From: Geodermatophilus nigrescens
GTDB taxonomy: Bacteria; Actinomycetota; Actinomycetes; Mycobacteriales; Geodermatophilaceae
Length of the DNA stretch: 64,000 nt
Assembly: GCF_900129495.1 (NCBI RefSeq)
Contig: NZ_FQVX01000003.1
Location: 1,054,001 to 1,118,000, forward strand
Direction: 5' to 3'
A model generated the notes under the pieces. The model saw only the letters and a list, made by a program, of their open reading frames with translations, had not been told where the DNA came from and did not search any database. Positions within the stretch are counted from its first letter, which is position 1, and the number at the start of each line of letters is the position of its first letter. A program made the position numbers and the translations under genes. Shown piece by piece: positions 43,218-53,554 of the stretch.

Positions 43218-44069
43218 GTGCTGCGCTCGCCGGCCGCCCGTGTCCTCGACGAGAGCGACGAACCGGCCGTCCGCCGCCTGCTGTCCGCCGACCCGGTCGC
43301 CGCGTGCGTGCTCGCCGGGCGGGTGGAGGCGGCCGGCACCGCCCCCGCCTCGCTCGGGGCGCCGCTGTGGGGCATCGGCAGCGGCCGCAGCCTCGACGCC
43401 GTCTGCCTGGCCGGCGCGAACCTGATCCCGTTCAGCGTCCCGGGCGCCGAGCGGGCGGCCGCGGCCGCGTTCGCCGAGCGCGCCCGCCGGGCCGGGCGCC
43501 GCTGCTCGACGATCGTCGGCCCGGCCGCCGCCGTCGACCCGCTGTGGGAGCTGCTCGAGCCCTCCTGGGGTCCGGCGCGCGACCACCGGCCGCGGCAGCC
43601 CCTCCTGGCCATCGAGGGCCCGCCCGCGGTGGCGCCGGAGCCGCGGGTGCGCCCGGTGCGGCCGGCCGAGATCGACGTCCTGCTCCCGGCCGCGGTGGCC
43701 ATGTTCACCGAGGAGGTCGGCGTCAGCCCGCTGCGCGCCGACGGCGGGATCGGCTACCGCATGCGCGTCGAGGACCTGGTCCGCGCCGGCCAGTCGCTGG
43801 CGTGGATCGAGGACGGGCGGGTGCTGTTCAAGGCCGAGATCGGCGCGGTGTCGCGCGCGGCCTGCCAGGTGCAGGGCGTGTGGACCGCCCCGGAGGCCCG
43901 CGGCCGCGGCATCGGCGCCGCCGGGATGGCCGCCGTCGTCGACTACGCCCGCACGGTCATCGCGCCGGTGGTGAGCCTGTACGTCAACGACTTCAACGCC
44001 CCCGCCCGCGCCGTCTACCGCCGGGTCGGGTTCCGCGAGGTCGGCCGCTACGCCAGCGTCCTGTTCTGA
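43218..44069 (+). CDS. DUF4081 domain GNAT acetyltransferase
   Basis: 283 residues: an N-terminal DUF4081 region (about 1-130) and a GNAT domain with VWTAPEARGRGIGAAGMAAV (acetyl-CoA loop) and VNDFNAPARAVYRRVGF. Actinobacteria commonly keep this gene right after ispG. Substrate unknown. It starts at GTG 43218. Confidence 0.88.
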   Translation: MLRSPAARVLDESDEPAVRRLLSADPVAACVLAGRVEAAGTAPASLGAPLWGIGSGRSLDAVCLAGANLIPFSVPGAERAAAAAFAERARRAGRRCSTIVGPAAAVDPLWELLEPSWGPARDHRPRQPLLAIEGPPAVAPEPRVRPVRPAEIDVLLPAAVAMFTEEVGVSPLRADGGIGYRMRVEDLVRAGQSLAWIEDGRVLFKAEIGAVSRAACQVQGVWTAPEARGRGIGAAGMAAVVDYARTVIAPVVSLYVNDFNAPARAVYRRVGFREVGRYASVLF

Positions 44070-44115
44070 GGCGCCTCCCGGGGAACGCCGCCGCCGTCTG
44101 ACAGGCTCTCCGGAC

Positions 44116-46026
44116 GTGGCAGCACGACGCACGGCGGTCCTCGGCTCGGTCCTCACCCTCCTGTCCGCACCGGTCCTCGCGGCCTGCTCCGGCAGCTCCG
44201 AGGACGACGTCCGCGCCGCCGCGCAGGCCTTCCTCGACGACTGGGCCGGCGGCGACGCCGCGGCCGCCGCGGACGCCACCACCGACCCCGCCGCCGCCAC
44301 CGCGCTGCTCGAGCAGACCGCCGCTGACCTGCCCGGCGCGGCGCTGTCCGCCGAGCTCGGCGCGGTCACCGTCGAGGACGGCACCGCCACCGCCGCGTGG
44401 ACCGCCACCTGGGACCTGCAGGCCGCTCCCGACTGGACCTACGACGCGACCCTCGAGCTGCGGGAGGGCGAGGGCGACGGCGCGGAGGCCTGGCAGGTCG
44501 TCGCGGAGCCGGCGCTCGTGCACCCCGAGCTGGGGGAGGGCCAGCGCCTGCAGCTCACCCGCGCGCTGCCCGAGCGCGCCGCGGTCACCGACGCCGCGGG
44601 GCAGCCCCTGTTCACCCCCACCGAGGTCGTGAACGTCGGCGTCGACACCGGCCAGGTGACCGACCTGCCGGCGCTGGCCGCGGGCCTCTCGGCGGCCACC
44701 GGCATCCCGGCGGAGGACATCACCGCCGACGTCCAGGCCGCGCCGCCCGGGCAGTTCGTGCCGGTCATCACCCTGCGGCGCCCCGACTTCGAGGCCATCC
44801 GCGCCCAGGTGTTCGACCTGCCCGGCGCGGTGTTCCCGACCGACACCCGGCTGCTCGCCCCCTCGCCGCGGTTCGCCTCCGCGCTGCTCGGCCGGGTCGG
44901 CGCGGCCACCGCCGAGGTGATCGAGGAGACCACCACCGAGGAGGCCGGCCCCGCCTACGCCGCCGGCGACCAGGTGGGCCTGTCCGGCCTGCAGCGGGCG
45001 TTCCAGGAGCAGCTCACCGGCACACCCGGGTTCACCGTCTCCGTCGTCAGCACCGACGAGGCCACCGGCGATCCCGGCCGCGAGGTGGCCGCCGTCGCGC
45101 CGGTCGCCGGGCAGCCGCTGCAGACGCCGCTGGTCCGCCCCCTGCAGGAGGCCGCCGACGCCGCCGTCGCCACCGAGGCGCGGGCCACCCATCTCGTCGT
45201 CGTCCGGCCCGGCACCGGGGAGGTCCTGGCCGTCGCGTCGAACGAGGCGGCCGTGCCGGCCAACGCGCTGTCCGGCCAGTACCCGCCCGGCTCGAGCATG
45301 AAGACGATCTCGGCCACCGCGCTGCTGTCCACCGGGACGGTGGCCCCCGACGCCCCGGTCGCCTGCCCGGGGACGACGGTCGTCGAGGGCCGCGAGTTCG
45401 AGAACCAGGACCAGTTCGACCTCGGCACCGTGCCCTTCACCGAGGCGTTCGCGCAGTCCTGCAACACCACGTTCATCCAGGAGGGCCTGGAGCTGCCCGA
45501 CGACGCCCTCGCCGCCGCGGCCGCCTCCTACGGCGTGGGCACCGAGTGGCAGCTGCCGGTCGGCGTCTTCTCCGGCAGCGTCCCGTCGGACTCCACCGGC
45601 ACCACCAAGGCGGCCAACGCCATCGGCCAGGGCCAGGTGCTGATGAGCCCCGCGCAGATGGCGCTCGTGGCCGCCGGCATCGCCAGCGGCACCCCGGCCG
45701 CGCCGGTCGAGGTGGTCGGCGCCGAGCCCGCCGGACCCGCGCCCGCGGGACCGGGGCAGGCCGTGCTCGACCAGCTGCGGCCGATGATGCGCCAGGTGGT
45801 GCTGAGCGGGACCGCGACCGCCCTGGCCGACCGCGGCGAGGTGTACGGCAAGACCGGCACCGCCGAGTACGGCACCAACACCCCGCCGGACTCGCACGGC
45901 TGGTTCGTCGGCTACCGGCTCGGCGGGGCGCAGGGCGACATCGCCTTCGCGGTGCTCGTCGAGGGCGGGCAGTCCAGCAGCGCCGCCGTCGCGGTCACCG
46001 ACGCCTTCCTGGGCGCCGTCGGCTGA
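44116..46026 (+). CDS. Penicillin-binding protein, class B-like lipoprotein transpeptidase
   Basis: 636 residues. A signal sequence ends in a lipobox (VLAAC) near residue 23. An NTF2-like MecA/PBP2a N-terminal domain (about 30-140) and a dimerisation domain follow. The transpeptidase has SSMK (near 394), SCN (near 449) and KTGTAE (near 578), the complete penicillin-binding triad. It cross-links peptidoglycan outside the membrane. The NTF2-like domain is the type seen in low-affinity PBPs. It starts at GTG 44116, 46 bp after the GNAT gene. Confidence 0.92.
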   Translation: MAARRTAVLGSVLTLLSAPVLAACSGSSEDDVRAAAQAFLDDWAGGDAAAAADATTDPAAATALLEQTAADLPGAALSAELGAVTVEDGTATAAWTATWDLQAAPDWTYDATLELREGEGDGAEAWQVVAEPALVHPELGEGQRLQLTRALPERAAVTDAAGQPLFTPTEVVNVGVDTGQVTDLPALAAGLSAATGIPAEDITADVQAAPPGQFVPVITLRRPDFEAIRAQVFDLPGAVFPTDTRLLAPSPRFASALLGRVGAATAEVIEETTTEEAGPAYAAGDQVGLSGLQRAFQEQLTGTPGFTVSVVSTDEATGDPGREVAAVAPVAGQPLQTPLVRPLQEAADAAVATEARATHLVVVRPGTGEVLAVASNEAAVPANALSGQYPPGSSMKTISATALLSTGTVAPDAPVACPGTTVVEGREFENQDQFDLGTVPFTEAFAQSCNTTFIQEGLELPDDALAAAAASYGVGTEWQLPVGVFSGSVPSDSTGTTKAANAIGQGQVLMSPAQMALVAAGIASGTPAAPVEVVGAEPAGPAPAGPGQAVLDQLRPMMRQVVLSGTATALADRGEVYGKTGTAEYGTNTPPDSHGWFVGYRLGGAQGDIAFAVLVEGGQSSSAAVAVTDAFLGAVG

Positions 46027-46047
46027 CGCCCCGCCGGGGCGGGCCCG

Positions 46048-46506
46048 TCAGGAGTCGGGCAGACCGGGCAGCGCCGCGGTGACCGGCGTGCGCCCGGCCG
46101 CCCGGCGCCAGCCCACGGCGCGCGCCTCCGCGGCGCCGAGCGCGTCCACGGCCAGCTGGCGGACCGCCGGCTGCTCCGCGGCGCCCAGCAGCGCGACCCA
46201 CGAGGCGCTCACGCCCTCCTCGAGCGCGGCGCCGAGCGCCGCGGCGTCGACGTCGGACAGCACGGGGAAGGGCAGCTCGTAGCCGGCCTCCGCGGGCACC
46301 GGGTCGGCGTCGCGCTCCTCGAGGAGCGCCGCCAGGCCGTCACGCAGGTCGCGGTGGGCGAGCTCGCCGTCGACGGCCGGCCCGCGCGCGTCCGGCGGCA
46401 GCGCCGCCCCGACGACGCCGTATCCCCACACCGCCGCGTGCTCGGCGGCCAGCGCCTCGCGCAGCGCGGCGTCCTCGCCGCCGGCGGCGGTCCCGTCATC
46501 GGCCAC
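46048..46506 (-). CDS. DUF4439 (ferritin-like fold) protein
   Basis: 152 residues, mostly helical. LREALAAEHAAVWGYGVVGA opens a four-helix ferritin-like domain. YELPFPVLSDVDAAALGAAL is also characteristic of DUF4439. GTG 46506 has GGAGGAGGGG just upstream. It is read in the same frame as the preceding lipoprotein gene. Mycobacteria keep a similar Ala-rich pair beside rimP. Whether it binds iron is unclear; few candidate ligands are visible. Confidence 0.82.
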   Translation of the reverse strand: MADDGTAAGGEDAALREALAAEHAAVWGYGVVGAALPPDARGPAVDGELAHRDLRDGLAALLEERDADPVPAEAGYELPFPVLSDVDAAALGAALEEGVSASWVALLGAAEQPAVRQLAVDALGAAEARAVGWRRAAGRTPVTAALPGLPDS

Positions 46507-46527
46507 GTCGGCCCCTCCTCCCGCGAG

Positions 46528-46575
46528 TCCTCGTGCGAGCCTTCGTGCGAGCCCTCGTGCGGGCCCTCATGCGAG
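46528..46575. repeat. Four 12-bp tandem repeats spanning a stop codon
   Basis: Imperfect units of CCCTCGTGCGAG run from 46528 to 46575. On the minus strand one unit has CGA changed to TGA, and that TGA is the stop of the lipoprotein gene. Confidence 0.8.
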
Positions 46576-47103
46576 CGCCGCCTCGTGGCCGCGCAGCCCG
46601 GCCGCCACCGCGCCGAGCAGCGCCGCCCGGGCGCCGGTGGCCTCCACGCACGCGGCGGCGTGCCCCGCCGCGGCGGCGGCCACCTGCTCGCGCAGCCAGC
46701 CGCGCACGTCCCCGCCCGCCGGCGGGGCGGGGGCCGACGCCCCGGACGACGACGCCCCGGACGACGACGACCCGGACGACGACGACCCGGACGACGACGC
46801 GGCCGCCCCGGGCGCGGCGGCACGCAGCCGCTCGAGCTGGGTGCGCGCCTGCTCGGCCAGCGGGGCCACCTCGCCACCGAGCGCCGGGTCGGCGGCCACC
46901 GCGGCGTCGTAGGCGGCCACGACCGCCTCCTGCACCGGCAGCTGCGCGGCCAGCCGGTCGTCCTGCGCCGACGTCTGCGCGGCCGCCCCGCCGCCGTCGC
47001 CCGCGGTGCACCCAGCCGCCAGCAGGGCCAGCCCGGCCGCGCCGGCGAGCAGCCGGCGCCGCGAGAAGCCGGCGGGGGAGCCGTCGGGGAGGGAGGTGGA
47101 CAT
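46567..47103 (-). CDS. Putative Tat-exported lipoprotein
   Basis: 178 residues. The leader has a twin-Arg stretch ([19 protein letters not shown]) ending in a lipobox Cys near residue 34. A helical Ala-rich domain follows, interrupted by a Ser/Gly linker (about 98-120). Closely related proteins were not identified. Position next to DUF4439 and rimP matches a mycobacterial Ala-rich membrane protein gene. ATG 47103 is used, nine bases after GGGAGG; ATG 47112 is an alternative. Confidence 0.78.
   Translation of the reverse strand: MSTSLPDGSPAGFSRRRLLAGAAGLALLAAGCTAGDGGGAAAQTSAQDDRLAAQLPVQEAVVAAYDAAVAADPALGGEVAPLAEQARTQLERLRAAAPGAAASSSGSSSSGSSSSGASSSGASAPAPPAGGDVRGWLREQVAAAAAGHAAACVEATGARAALLGAVAAGLRGHEAALA
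46739..46800. repeat. 15-bp repeats coding the Ser/Gly linker
   Basis: Units of about CCGGACGACGACGAC repeat four times in the lipoprotein gene and give SSSSG/ASSSG on the minus strand. Confidence 0.7.
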
Positions 47104-47211
47104 CACCGCCATCCTCCCAGGCGCCCCCGCGCGCCGCGGGCAGCGACGGGCGGGTCGGCCCGGTCGGTCCGTCCGCGCCGAGCGGCCGCGGCCGGGCCCG
47201 CGGCGGAGCGG

Positions 47212-47217
47212 TAGCCT
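47212..47217 (+). promoter_or_regulatory. Candidate -10 element of the rimP-nusA-infB operon
   Basis: TAGCCT preceded by GG, 106 bp upstream of rimP. The same GGTAGCCT occurs before rpsO (60535-60542). Confidence 0.4.
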
Positions 47218-47322
47218 GACCACTTCCCGGGTACGCCGCCGGGCGGTGCCGTGCGCGCCGCCGGCCGGCCCGGGTGCGGTCCGCCGAGCACGAGCTCCGA
47301 CCGGTCAGGAGGGAGGGAGCCC

Positions 47323-48009
47323 GTGTCCGCAGCGAAGGGTCAGGACCCGGCAGCGCGGGGTGGGGACCCGGCCGCGACGCGGCTGGCCGGCTGGATCACG
47401 CCGGTCGTCGCCGACGCCGGGTACGACCTGGAGGAGCTGGTGGTCACCCCCGCCGGCCGCCGCAGCGTCGTGCGCGTCGTCGTCGACCGGGACCAGGGGG
47501 TCTCCCTCGACGACGTCGCCGAGGTCAGCCGGGCCGTGTCGGCCGTGCTCGACCGCAACGACGGCGAGCTCGGCCGCGCGCCGTACGTGCTCGAGGTGAC
47601 CAGCCCCGGCGTCGACCGGCCGCTGACCGAGCCGCGGCACTGGCGGCGCAACACCGGGCGGCTGGTGGCGGTCGCGGTCGGCGGTGACCAGCTGACCGGC
47701 CGCGTCACCGCCGTCGACGACTCGGGTGTGACCCTGGCGGTGGAGAAGCCGGGCAAGCCCGGCGCGAAGAAGAAGGCGCCCACCCCGCGGCACGTGCCGT
47801 GGGCGCAGCTGGGCGCCGGCCGGGTGCAGGTCGAGTTCGGCCGGCCCGGCAGGGACGAGAACGGACCCGCGGACGGCGACCCGGGCCACGGCGACGTCGA
47901 CGACGTCCTGGACGACCTCGGGGACGACCTCGACGGCGACACGGACGACGACGACCTCGACGAGGACCTGCTGGACGACGACGAGGGCGACGACGGAGGA
48001 CGACAGTGA
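47323..48009 (+). CDS. rimP: Ribosome maturation factor RimP
   Basis: 228 residues. N-domain: [40 protein letters not shown] and [14 protein letters not shown]. An SH3-like C-domain follows to about residue 170. The last 50 residues are a very acidic Asp-rich tail not found in most RimP proteins. It starts at GTG 47323, just after GGAGGGAGGGAG. The stop overlaps the nusA GTG. Confidence 0.95.
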   Translation: MSAAKGQDPAARGGDPAATRLAGWITPVVADAGYDLEELVVTPAGRRSVVRVVVDRDQGVSLDDVAEVSRAVSAVLDRNDGELGRAPYVLEVTSPGVDRPLTEPRHWRRNTGRLVAVAVGGDQLTGRVTAVDDSGVTLAVEKPGKPGAKKKAPTPRHVPWAQLGAGRVQVEFGRPGRDENGPADGDPGHGDVDDVLDDLGDDLDGDTDDDDLDEDLLDDDEGDDGGRQ

Positions 48010-49139
48010 ACATCGACCTGACCGCCCTCAGGGCCATCGAGCGGGAGAAGGACATCCCCGCCGACACGGTGATCGAGGCCATCGAGACGGCGCTGGTGAC
48101 CGCCTACCGGCACGCCGACGGCGCGGCCCGGCACGTGCGGGTGCACGTCGACCGCAAGAGCGGCGAGGTGGCGGTGCTCGCCCAGGAGCTCGGCGACGAC
48201 GGCCAGGTCGTGCGCGAGTGGGACGACACCCCCTCCGACTTCGGCCGGATCGCGGCCAGCACCGCCAAGCAGGTCATCGTGCAGCGGCTGCGCGACGCCG
48301 AGCACGAGCAGACCTTCGGCGAGTACGCCGGCCGCGAGGGCGACATCGTCAGCGGGGTCGTCCAGGCCGACGCGCGCCGCAACGCGCAGGGCGCCGTGCT
48401 GCTCGACATCGGCAAGGTCGAGGCGGTCATGCCGTCGGCCGAGCAGGTGCCGGGGGAGCGCTACCCGCACGGCAGCCGGCTGCGCGCCTACGTCGTCTCC
48501 GTGGCCCGCACCCACCGCGGCCCGCAGGTGACCATCTCGCGCACCCACCCGAACCTGGTGCGCAAGCTGTTCGCCCTCGAGGTCCCCGAGATCGCCGACG
48601 GCAGCGTCGAGATCGTCGCCGTCGCCCGCGAGGCGGGGCACCGGTCGAAGATCGCCGTCCGCACCTCCGTGCCGGGGCTCAACGCCAAGGGCGCCTGCAT
48701 CGGCCCGATGGGCCAGCGCGTGCGCAACGTCATGAGCGAGCTGCACGGCGAGAAGATCGACATCGTCGACTGGTCCGACGACCCCGCCACCTTCGTGGCC
48801 TCGGCGCTGAGCCCGGCCCGCGTGGCCTCGGCGACGCTGGTCGACCCCAAGGCGAAGGCCGTGCGGGTGGTCGTGCCCGACTACCAGCTGTCGCTGGCGA
48901 TCGGCAAGGAGGGCCAGAACGCCCGCCTGGCCGCCCGCCTCACCGGCTGCCGGATCGACATCCGCAGCGACGCCCAGGCCGACGACGCCGCGCCGTCGCC
49001 GGGCGTGGGCCGGCCGCCGCTGCGGTCGGGTCCGCCGTCGGTGCGCGCCGGGGCCCCCGGCGGCCGCCCGTACCCCGGTGGAGGGGCGCCCCGGACCGGT
49101 CAGCGACGCCCGGAACACCGGGGCCCCGCCGCGCGCTAA
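48006..49139 (+). CDS. nusA: Transcription termination/antitermination factor NusA
   Basis: 377 residues: N-terminal RNA polymerase-binding domain ([20 protein letters not shown]), an S1 domain (about 110-185) and two KH domains ([20 protein letters not shown] and [20 protein letters not shown]). The C-terminal acidic repeats of enterobacteria are absent, as usual in actinobacteria; a Pro/Gly-rich tail replaces them. It is coupled to rimP by a GTGA overlap. Confidence 0.97.
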   Translation: MNIDLTALRAIEREKDIPADTVIEAIETALVTAYRHADGAARHVRVHVDRKSGEVAVLAQELGDDGQVVREWDDTPSDFGRIAASTAKQVIVQRLRDAEHEQTFGEYAGREGDIVSGVVQADARRNAQGAVLLDIGKVEAVMPSAEQVPGERYPHGSRLRAYVVSVARTHRGPQVTISRTHPNLVRKLFALEVPEIADGSVEIVAVAREAGHRSKIAVRTSVPGLNAKGACIGPMGQRVRNVMSELHGEKIDIVDWSDDPATFVASALSPARVASATLVDPKAKAVRVVVPDYQLSLAIGKEGQNARLAARLTGCRIDIRSDAQADDAAPSPGVGRPPLRSGPPSVRAGAPGGRPYPGGGAPRTGQRRPEHRGPAAR

Positions 49140-49147
49140 CATGACGG

Positions 49148-49558
49148 GTGGCCGAAACGTCGATCCCGGTGCGCACCTGTGTGGGCTGCCGGAAGCGCGC
49201 TCCGGTCACCGACCTGCTGCGTGTCGTCCTCCGCTCCGGCGCCCTGGTGCCCGATCCGCGGAGGAGGCTCCCCGGTAGGGGTGCGTCCCTGCACCCCACG
49301 CCGGAGTGCCTGCACGCAGCGGAGCGACGCCGGGCCTTCCCCCGGGCGCTGCGCCTCCCCGGAGGCGGCGCCGCGGTGGAGGCCGGTCCGCTCCGGGAGC
49401 ACGTCCTCGGCGCCTCCGCGCCGGGCGACCGCGACCCGGGGCGGGCGACACCGGACGAACGACAGACCGCACTTCCCCAGACGGACCGGCACCCGGCCGG
49501 TCCGCACGTCGAGAGCAGGACGTCGTCGGATGAGCACGCCGTGAAGTCCCCACGATGA
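49148..49558 (+). CDS. ylxR: YlxR (DUF448) family protein
   Basis: 136 residues. The YlxR core (about 1-70) begins [20 protein letters not shown] and ends [20 protein letters not shown]. The C-terminal half is a low-complexity extension. YlxR proteins sit between nusA and infB; a role in RNase P modulation or gene regulation has been reported in other bacteria. It starts at GTG 49148, nine bases after nusA. Confidence 0.88.
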   Translation: MAETSIPVRTCVGCRKRAPVTDLLRVVLRSGALVPDPRRRLPGRGASLHPTPECLHAAERRRAFPRALRLPGGGAAVEAGPLREHVLGASAPGDRDPGRATPDERQTALPQTDRHPAGPHVESRTSSDEHAVKSPR

Positions 49559-49627
49559 CAAGCCAGACCATGCACCACTGACGACGAGGTCGCGCGGGCG
49601 AGCCGCCGGCCTCACCAGAGGAGATCC

Positions 49628-52600
49628 GTGCCAGGCAAAGCCCGCGTCCACGAACTCGCCAAGGAGTTCGGGGTCGACAGCAAGACCGTCCTCGCCAAGC
49701 TCAAGGAGCAGGGCGAGTTCGTGAAGTCCGCCTCCTCCACCGTCGAGGCCCCCGTGGCCCGGCGGCTGCGGGAGGCCCTCGGCGCCGCCACCGGCGGCGG
49801 CAACGGCGGCGGCAACGGCGGGAGCGCTCCTGCGCCCCGTCCCACGCCCCCGGCCGCGCCGCGCCCGTCGGCGCCCGCGCCGGCCGCACGCGCCCCCCAG
49901 GCGCCGGCCGCGCCGTCCGTGCCCGCCCCGTCGGCCGGCCCCGCGCCGGGCCCGCGTCCGGGTGCCCCGCGCCCCGGTGCCCCCGTGCCCGGCCCGCGCC
50001 CGACCCAGCAGCCGGTGCAGCAGCCGGCCGCCCCGCAGGCGCCGGCCGCGAGCGCGCCGACGCAGCAGCCGGCCGCCCCGCAGGGCCCGCGTCCGGCCGC
50101 GCCCGGTGCCCCCCGTCCGGGCGGCCCCGTGTCGCGTCCGGCCGGTGGTCCCGTGCCCGGCGGCGCCCGTCCGGGCGCCCCGCGTCCGGCCGCTCCCGGC
50201 GCCCCGCGTCCCGGCGGTGCCGCGCCCGGTGCCCCGGGTGCCGGTCCGCGTCCGGGTCCCCGTCCGGCCCCGCGGCCGGGCAACAACCCCTTCAGCAGCG
50301 CCCCGCGTCCGGGTCCGGCTGCCGGTGGCCCGCGTCCGGGTCCCGCGGCCGGCGGTCCCCGTCCGGGCCCCGGTGCCGGCGGTCCCCGCCCGGCGCCCGG
50401 TGCCGGCGGTCCGCGTCCCGCGCCCGGTGCCGGTGGTCCCCGTCCGGGTGGCCCGCGTCCCGCGGCCGGCCCGGGTGGTCCCCGGCCGAACCCGGGCATG
50501 ATGCCGCCCCGGCCCAACCCCGGCATGATGCCGCCGCGTCCGGCCGGTGCCGGGCGTCCCGGCGGCGGTCCGGGTGGTCCCGGCGGCCGTGGCCGTCCGG
50601 GTGGTCCCGGCGGCGGCGGTGGCTTCCGTCCCGGCGGCGGTGGCGCCCCCGGTGGCGGCGGCGCGCCGGCCGGCGGTGGCTTCCGCGGTGGCGGCGGTGG
50701 CCGTGGCCGCGGCCGCGGTGGCTCGGGTGCGGGCACCGCGGGTGCCTTCGGGCGTCCCGGTGGCCGCGGTCCGGTCCGCGGGCGCAAGAGCAAGAAGCAG
50801 CGGCGTCAGGAGTTCGACTCCATGGCGGCGCCCAGCATGGGCGGCGTCAGCCTGCCGCGTGGCCACGGGCAGGTCGTCCGGCTGCCCCGCGGCGCCTCGC
50901 TGACCGACCTCGCCGAGAAGATCGGCGCCCAGCCGGCCGCGCTGGTCACCGCCCTGTTCCACCTGGGCGAGATGGTCACCGCGACCCAGTCGGTCAACGA
51001 CGAGACGCTCCAGCTGCTCGGCGCCGAGATCGAGTGGGACATCCAGGTCGTCAGCCCGGAGGACGAGGACCGCGAGCTCCTCGAGACCTTCGACCTCACC
51101 TTCGGCGACGAGGGCGACGAGGAGGACTGGGAGGCCCGCCCGCCGGTCGTCACCGTCATGGGTCACGTCGACCACGGCAAGACGAAGCTGCTGGACGCCA
51201 TCCGCAACACCAACGTGGTGGCGCGCGAGGCCGGCGGCATCACGCAGCACATCGGCGCGTACCAGATCGTCACCGAGCTGGAGGACAACGAGCGTCCGAT
51301 CACCTTCATCGACACCCCGGGTCACGAGTCGTTCACCGCGATGCGTGCCCGCGGCGCGAAGGTGACCGACATCGTCGTGCTGGTCGTGGCCGCCGACGAC
51401 GGCGTCATGCCGCAGACGGTCGAGGCGCTCAACCACGCCCAGGCCGCCGAGGTGCCGATCGTGGTCGCGGTCAACAAGATCGACAAGGAGGGGGCCAACC
51501 CCGCCAAGATCCGTCAGCAGCTCACCGAGTACGGGCTGGTGGCCGAGGAGTACGGCGGCGACACGATGTTCGTCGACGTCTCCGCGACCACCCGCCAGGG
51601 CATCGACGAGCTGCTCACGGCGATCCTGCTGACCGCCGACGCCTCCCTGGACCTGCGCGCGAACACCGAGCAGGACCCGCAGGGTGTCGTCATCGAGGGC
51701 AAGCTGGACAAGGGCCGCGGCCCCGTCGCGACCGTCCTCGTCCAGCGCGGCACGCTGCGCCAGGGCGACTCGATCGTCGCCGGCGACGCGTACGGCCGTG
51801 TCCGGTCGCTGCTCGACGAGCACGGCAACAAGCTGAAGGAGGCCCTGCCGGCCCGCCCCGTGCAGGTCGTGGGTCTCACCTCGGTGCCGCGTGCCGGTGA
51901 CACGTTCCTCGTCGTCGAGGAGGACCGCGTCGCCCGGCAGATCGCCGACCGTCGTCAGGCCCGCATCCGCAACGCGCAGAACGCCTCCATGCGCAAGCGG
52001 ATCAGCCTCGAGGACCTCGACGCGGCGCTCAAGGAGAACCGCCAGCTCAACCTGATCATCAAGGGCGACAACTCGGGCACCGTGGAGGCGCTCGAGGAGG
52101 CCCTGATGAAGATCGAGGTGAGCGACGACATCTCGCTGCGGGTCATCCACCGCGGCGTCGGCGGCATCACCAAGAGCGACATCGACCTGGCGCTGGCCGA
52201 CGACGTCATCGTCCTGGGCTTCAACGTCCGGGCCGAGGGCCAGGCCACCGAGCTCGCCAACCGCGAGGGCGTCGACGTCCGGTACTACTCGGTCATCTAC
52301 CAGGCGATCGAGGAGATCGAGGCGGCCCTCAAGGGCATGCTCAAGCCGGAGTACGAGGAGGTCGCGCTCGGCACCGCCGAGGTCCGCGAGGTCTTCCGCG
52401 TGCCGCGCATCGGCAACGTGGCGGGCTCCATCGTCCGCAGCGGCGTCATCACCCGGAACTCGAAGGCCCGGCTGGTGCGCGACGGGGTGGTCGTCGCCGA
52501 CAACCTCACCGTCGAGTCGCTGCGCCGCTTCAAGGACGACGTGACCGAGGTCCGCGACGGCTACGAGTGCGGTATCGGGCTCGGGTCGTTCAACGACATC

Positions 52601-52654
52601 AAGATCGAGGACGTCATCGAGACGTTCGAGATGCGCGAGAAGCCGCGCGCGTAA
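49628..52654 (+). CDS. infB: Translation initiation factor IF-2
   Basis: 1008 residues. The N-terminal helical motif ([20 protein letters not shown]) is followed by about 330 residues of Pro/Gly/Arg/Ala repeats (about 60-385). A second IF2_N module comes next, then the G domain with GHVDHGKT (near 512), DTPGHE and NKID. Domains II to IV complete it. The long low-complexity part is typical of actinobacterial IF-2. It brings initiator tRNA to the ribosome. It starts at GTG 49628 after GAGGAGA. Confidence 0.98.
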   Translation: MPGKARVHELAKEFGVDSKTVLAKLKEQGEFVKSASSTVEAPVARRLREALGAATGGGNGGGNGGSAPAPRPTPPAAPRPSAPAPAARAPQAPAAPSVPAPSAGPAPGPRPGAPRPGAPVPGPRPTQQPVQQPAAPQAPAASAPTQQPAAPQGPRPAAPGAPRPGGPVSRPAGGPVPGGARPGAPRPAAPGAPRPGGAAPGAPGAGPRPGPRPAPRPGNNPFSSAPRPGPAAGGPRPGPAAGGPRPGPGAGGPRPAPGAGGPRPAPGAGGPRPGGPRPAAGPGGPRPNPGMMPPRPNPGMMPPRPAGAGRPGGGPGGPGGRGRPGGPGGGGGFRPGGGGAPGGGGAPAGGGFRGGGGGRGRGRGGSGAGTAGAFGRPGGRGPVRGRKSKKQRRQEFDSMAAPSMGGVSLPRGHGQVVRLPRGASLTDLAEKIGAQPAALVTALFHLGEMVTATQSVNDETLQLLGAEIEWDIQVVSPEDEDRELLETFDLTFGDEGDEEDWEARPPVVTVMGHVDHGKTKLLDAIRNTNVVAREAGGITQHIGAYQIVTELEDNERPITFIDTPGHESFTAMRARGAKVTDIVVLVVAADDGVMPQTVEALNHAQAAEVPIVVAVNKIDKEGANPAKIRQQLTEYGLVAEEYGGDTMFVDVSATTRQGIDELLTAILLTADASLDLRANTEQDPQGVVIEGKLDKGRGPVATVLVQRGTLRQGDSIVAGDAYGRVRSLLDEHGNKLKEALPARPVQVVGLTSVPRAGDTFLVVEEDRVARQIADRRQARIRNAQNASMRKRISLEDLDAALKENRQLNLIIKGDNSGTVEALEEALMKIEVSDDISLRVIHRGVGGITKSDIDLALADDVIVLGFNVRAEGQATELANREGVDVRYYSVIYQAIEEIEAALKGMLKPEYEEVALGTAEVREVFRVPRIGNVAGSIVRSGVITRNSKARLVRDGVVVADNLTVESLRRFKDDVTEVRDGYECGIGLGSFNDIKIEDVIETFEMREKPRA
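50100..50800. repeat. Low-complexity Gly/Pro/Arg coding repeats in infB
   Basis: Short units such as GGTGCCGGCGGTCCCCGTCC recur and encode [13 protein letters not shown] repeats. They account for long spurious open frames on both strands. Confidence 0.8.
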
Positions 52655-52700
52655 GACCGCGCCGGACGTCGCCCACGGCAGGTCCCAGGGAGGAGACCGG

Positions 52701-52994
52701 GTGTTCACCGGGTCGCTGACCGCCGACCTGCTGCTGGGCGACGTCCACTCGCTCAAGGGCAAGCGCGCCGTCGTCCGGCCGATCGTGGCCGAGCTGCGGC
52801 GCCGCTTCGCCGTCGCCGCGGCCGAGGTGGGCGACCTCGACCTGCACCGCCGCGTGCAGGTCGGGGTCGCCACCGTCGCGGGCGACGCCGGCCAGGTGAC
52901 CGACGTCCTCGACGCCTGCGAGCGGTTGCTGGCCGAGCGGCCGGAGGTGACGCTGCTGTCGACGCACCGGCAGCTGTTCTCCGACACCGACTAG
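52701..52994 (+). CDS. DUF503 (YlxP-like) family protein
   Basis: 97 residues: SLKGKRAVVRPIVAELRRRF and QVGVATVAGDAGQVTDVLDA are characteristic. The family sits between infB and rbfA in many Gram-positive bacteria and has a ferredoxin-like fold. Function unknown, presumed ribosome-associated. GTG 52701 follows GGGAGGAGA. Confidence 0.9.
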   Translation: MFTGSLTADLLLGDVHSLKGKRAVVRPIVAELRRRFAVAAAEVGDLDLHRRVQVGVATVAGDAGQVTDVLDACERLLAERPEVTLLSTHRQLFSDTD

Positions 52995-53083
52995 CCACAC
53001 CGGCCGGTCGCACCGACCGGCCGCAGTCCCACGCCCGTCCGGGCGCGCCACCCCGGCGCGCCCCCGACCCCCGGAGGTCCGCC

Positions 53084-53554
53084 GTGGCCGACCCCGCCCG
53101 CGCCCGCAAGCTCGCGGTGCGCATCCGCCAGATCGTCTCCGCGGCGATCGAGTCGCAGATCAAGGACCCGCGCCTCGGCATGGTCACCGTGACCGACGCC
53201 CGGGTGACCAGTGACCTGCGCGAGGCCACGGTCTACTACACCGTCTACGGCGACGAGACTGTCGTGGCCGACTCCGCCCGCGCCCTGGCCAGCGCCACCG
53301 GCGTGCTGCGCTCCACGGTCGGCCGCCAGACCGGCATCAAGTTCGTGCCGACGCTCACCTTCGTCGCCGACATGGTCCCCGACACCGCCCGTGAGCTCGA
53401 CGAGGCGCTCGAGCGGGTCCGGCACGCCGACGCCGAGCTCGCCCGCCTGCGCGAGAACGCGAGCTACGCCGGCGAGGCCGACCCCTACCGGCACCCGGAC
53501 GAGGACGACGACGAGGACGCCGACACCTCTCCCGAGCACAGGAGCGCCTCATGA
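53084..53554 (+). CDS. rbfA: 30S ribosome-binding factor RbfA
   Basis: 156 residues. KH-like core: RIRQIVSAAIESQIKDPRLG, VTVTDARVTSDLREATVYYT and LRSTVGRQTGIKFVPTLTF. The last 35 residues form an acidic tail. It acts in 16S rRNA 5' end maturation and cold adaptation. GGAGG precedes the GTG at 53084. Confidence 0.96.
   Translation: MADPARARKLAVRIRQIVSAAIESQIKDPRLGMVTVTDARVTSDLREATVYYTVYGDETVVADSARALASATGVLRSTVGRQTGIKFVPTLTFVADMVPDTARELDEALERVRHADAELARLRENASYAGEADPYRHPDEDDDEDADTSPEHRSAS

Noticed and set aside
46528-46800. Repeat clusters as a possible CRISPR array
   Set aside because: Units are 12 or 15 bp, contiguous without spacers, inside or between coding regions.
49136-52987. Open minus-strand frame of about 1,280 codons opposite infB
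   Set aside because: Mirror of the IF-2 repeat region and G domain; low complexity throughout.
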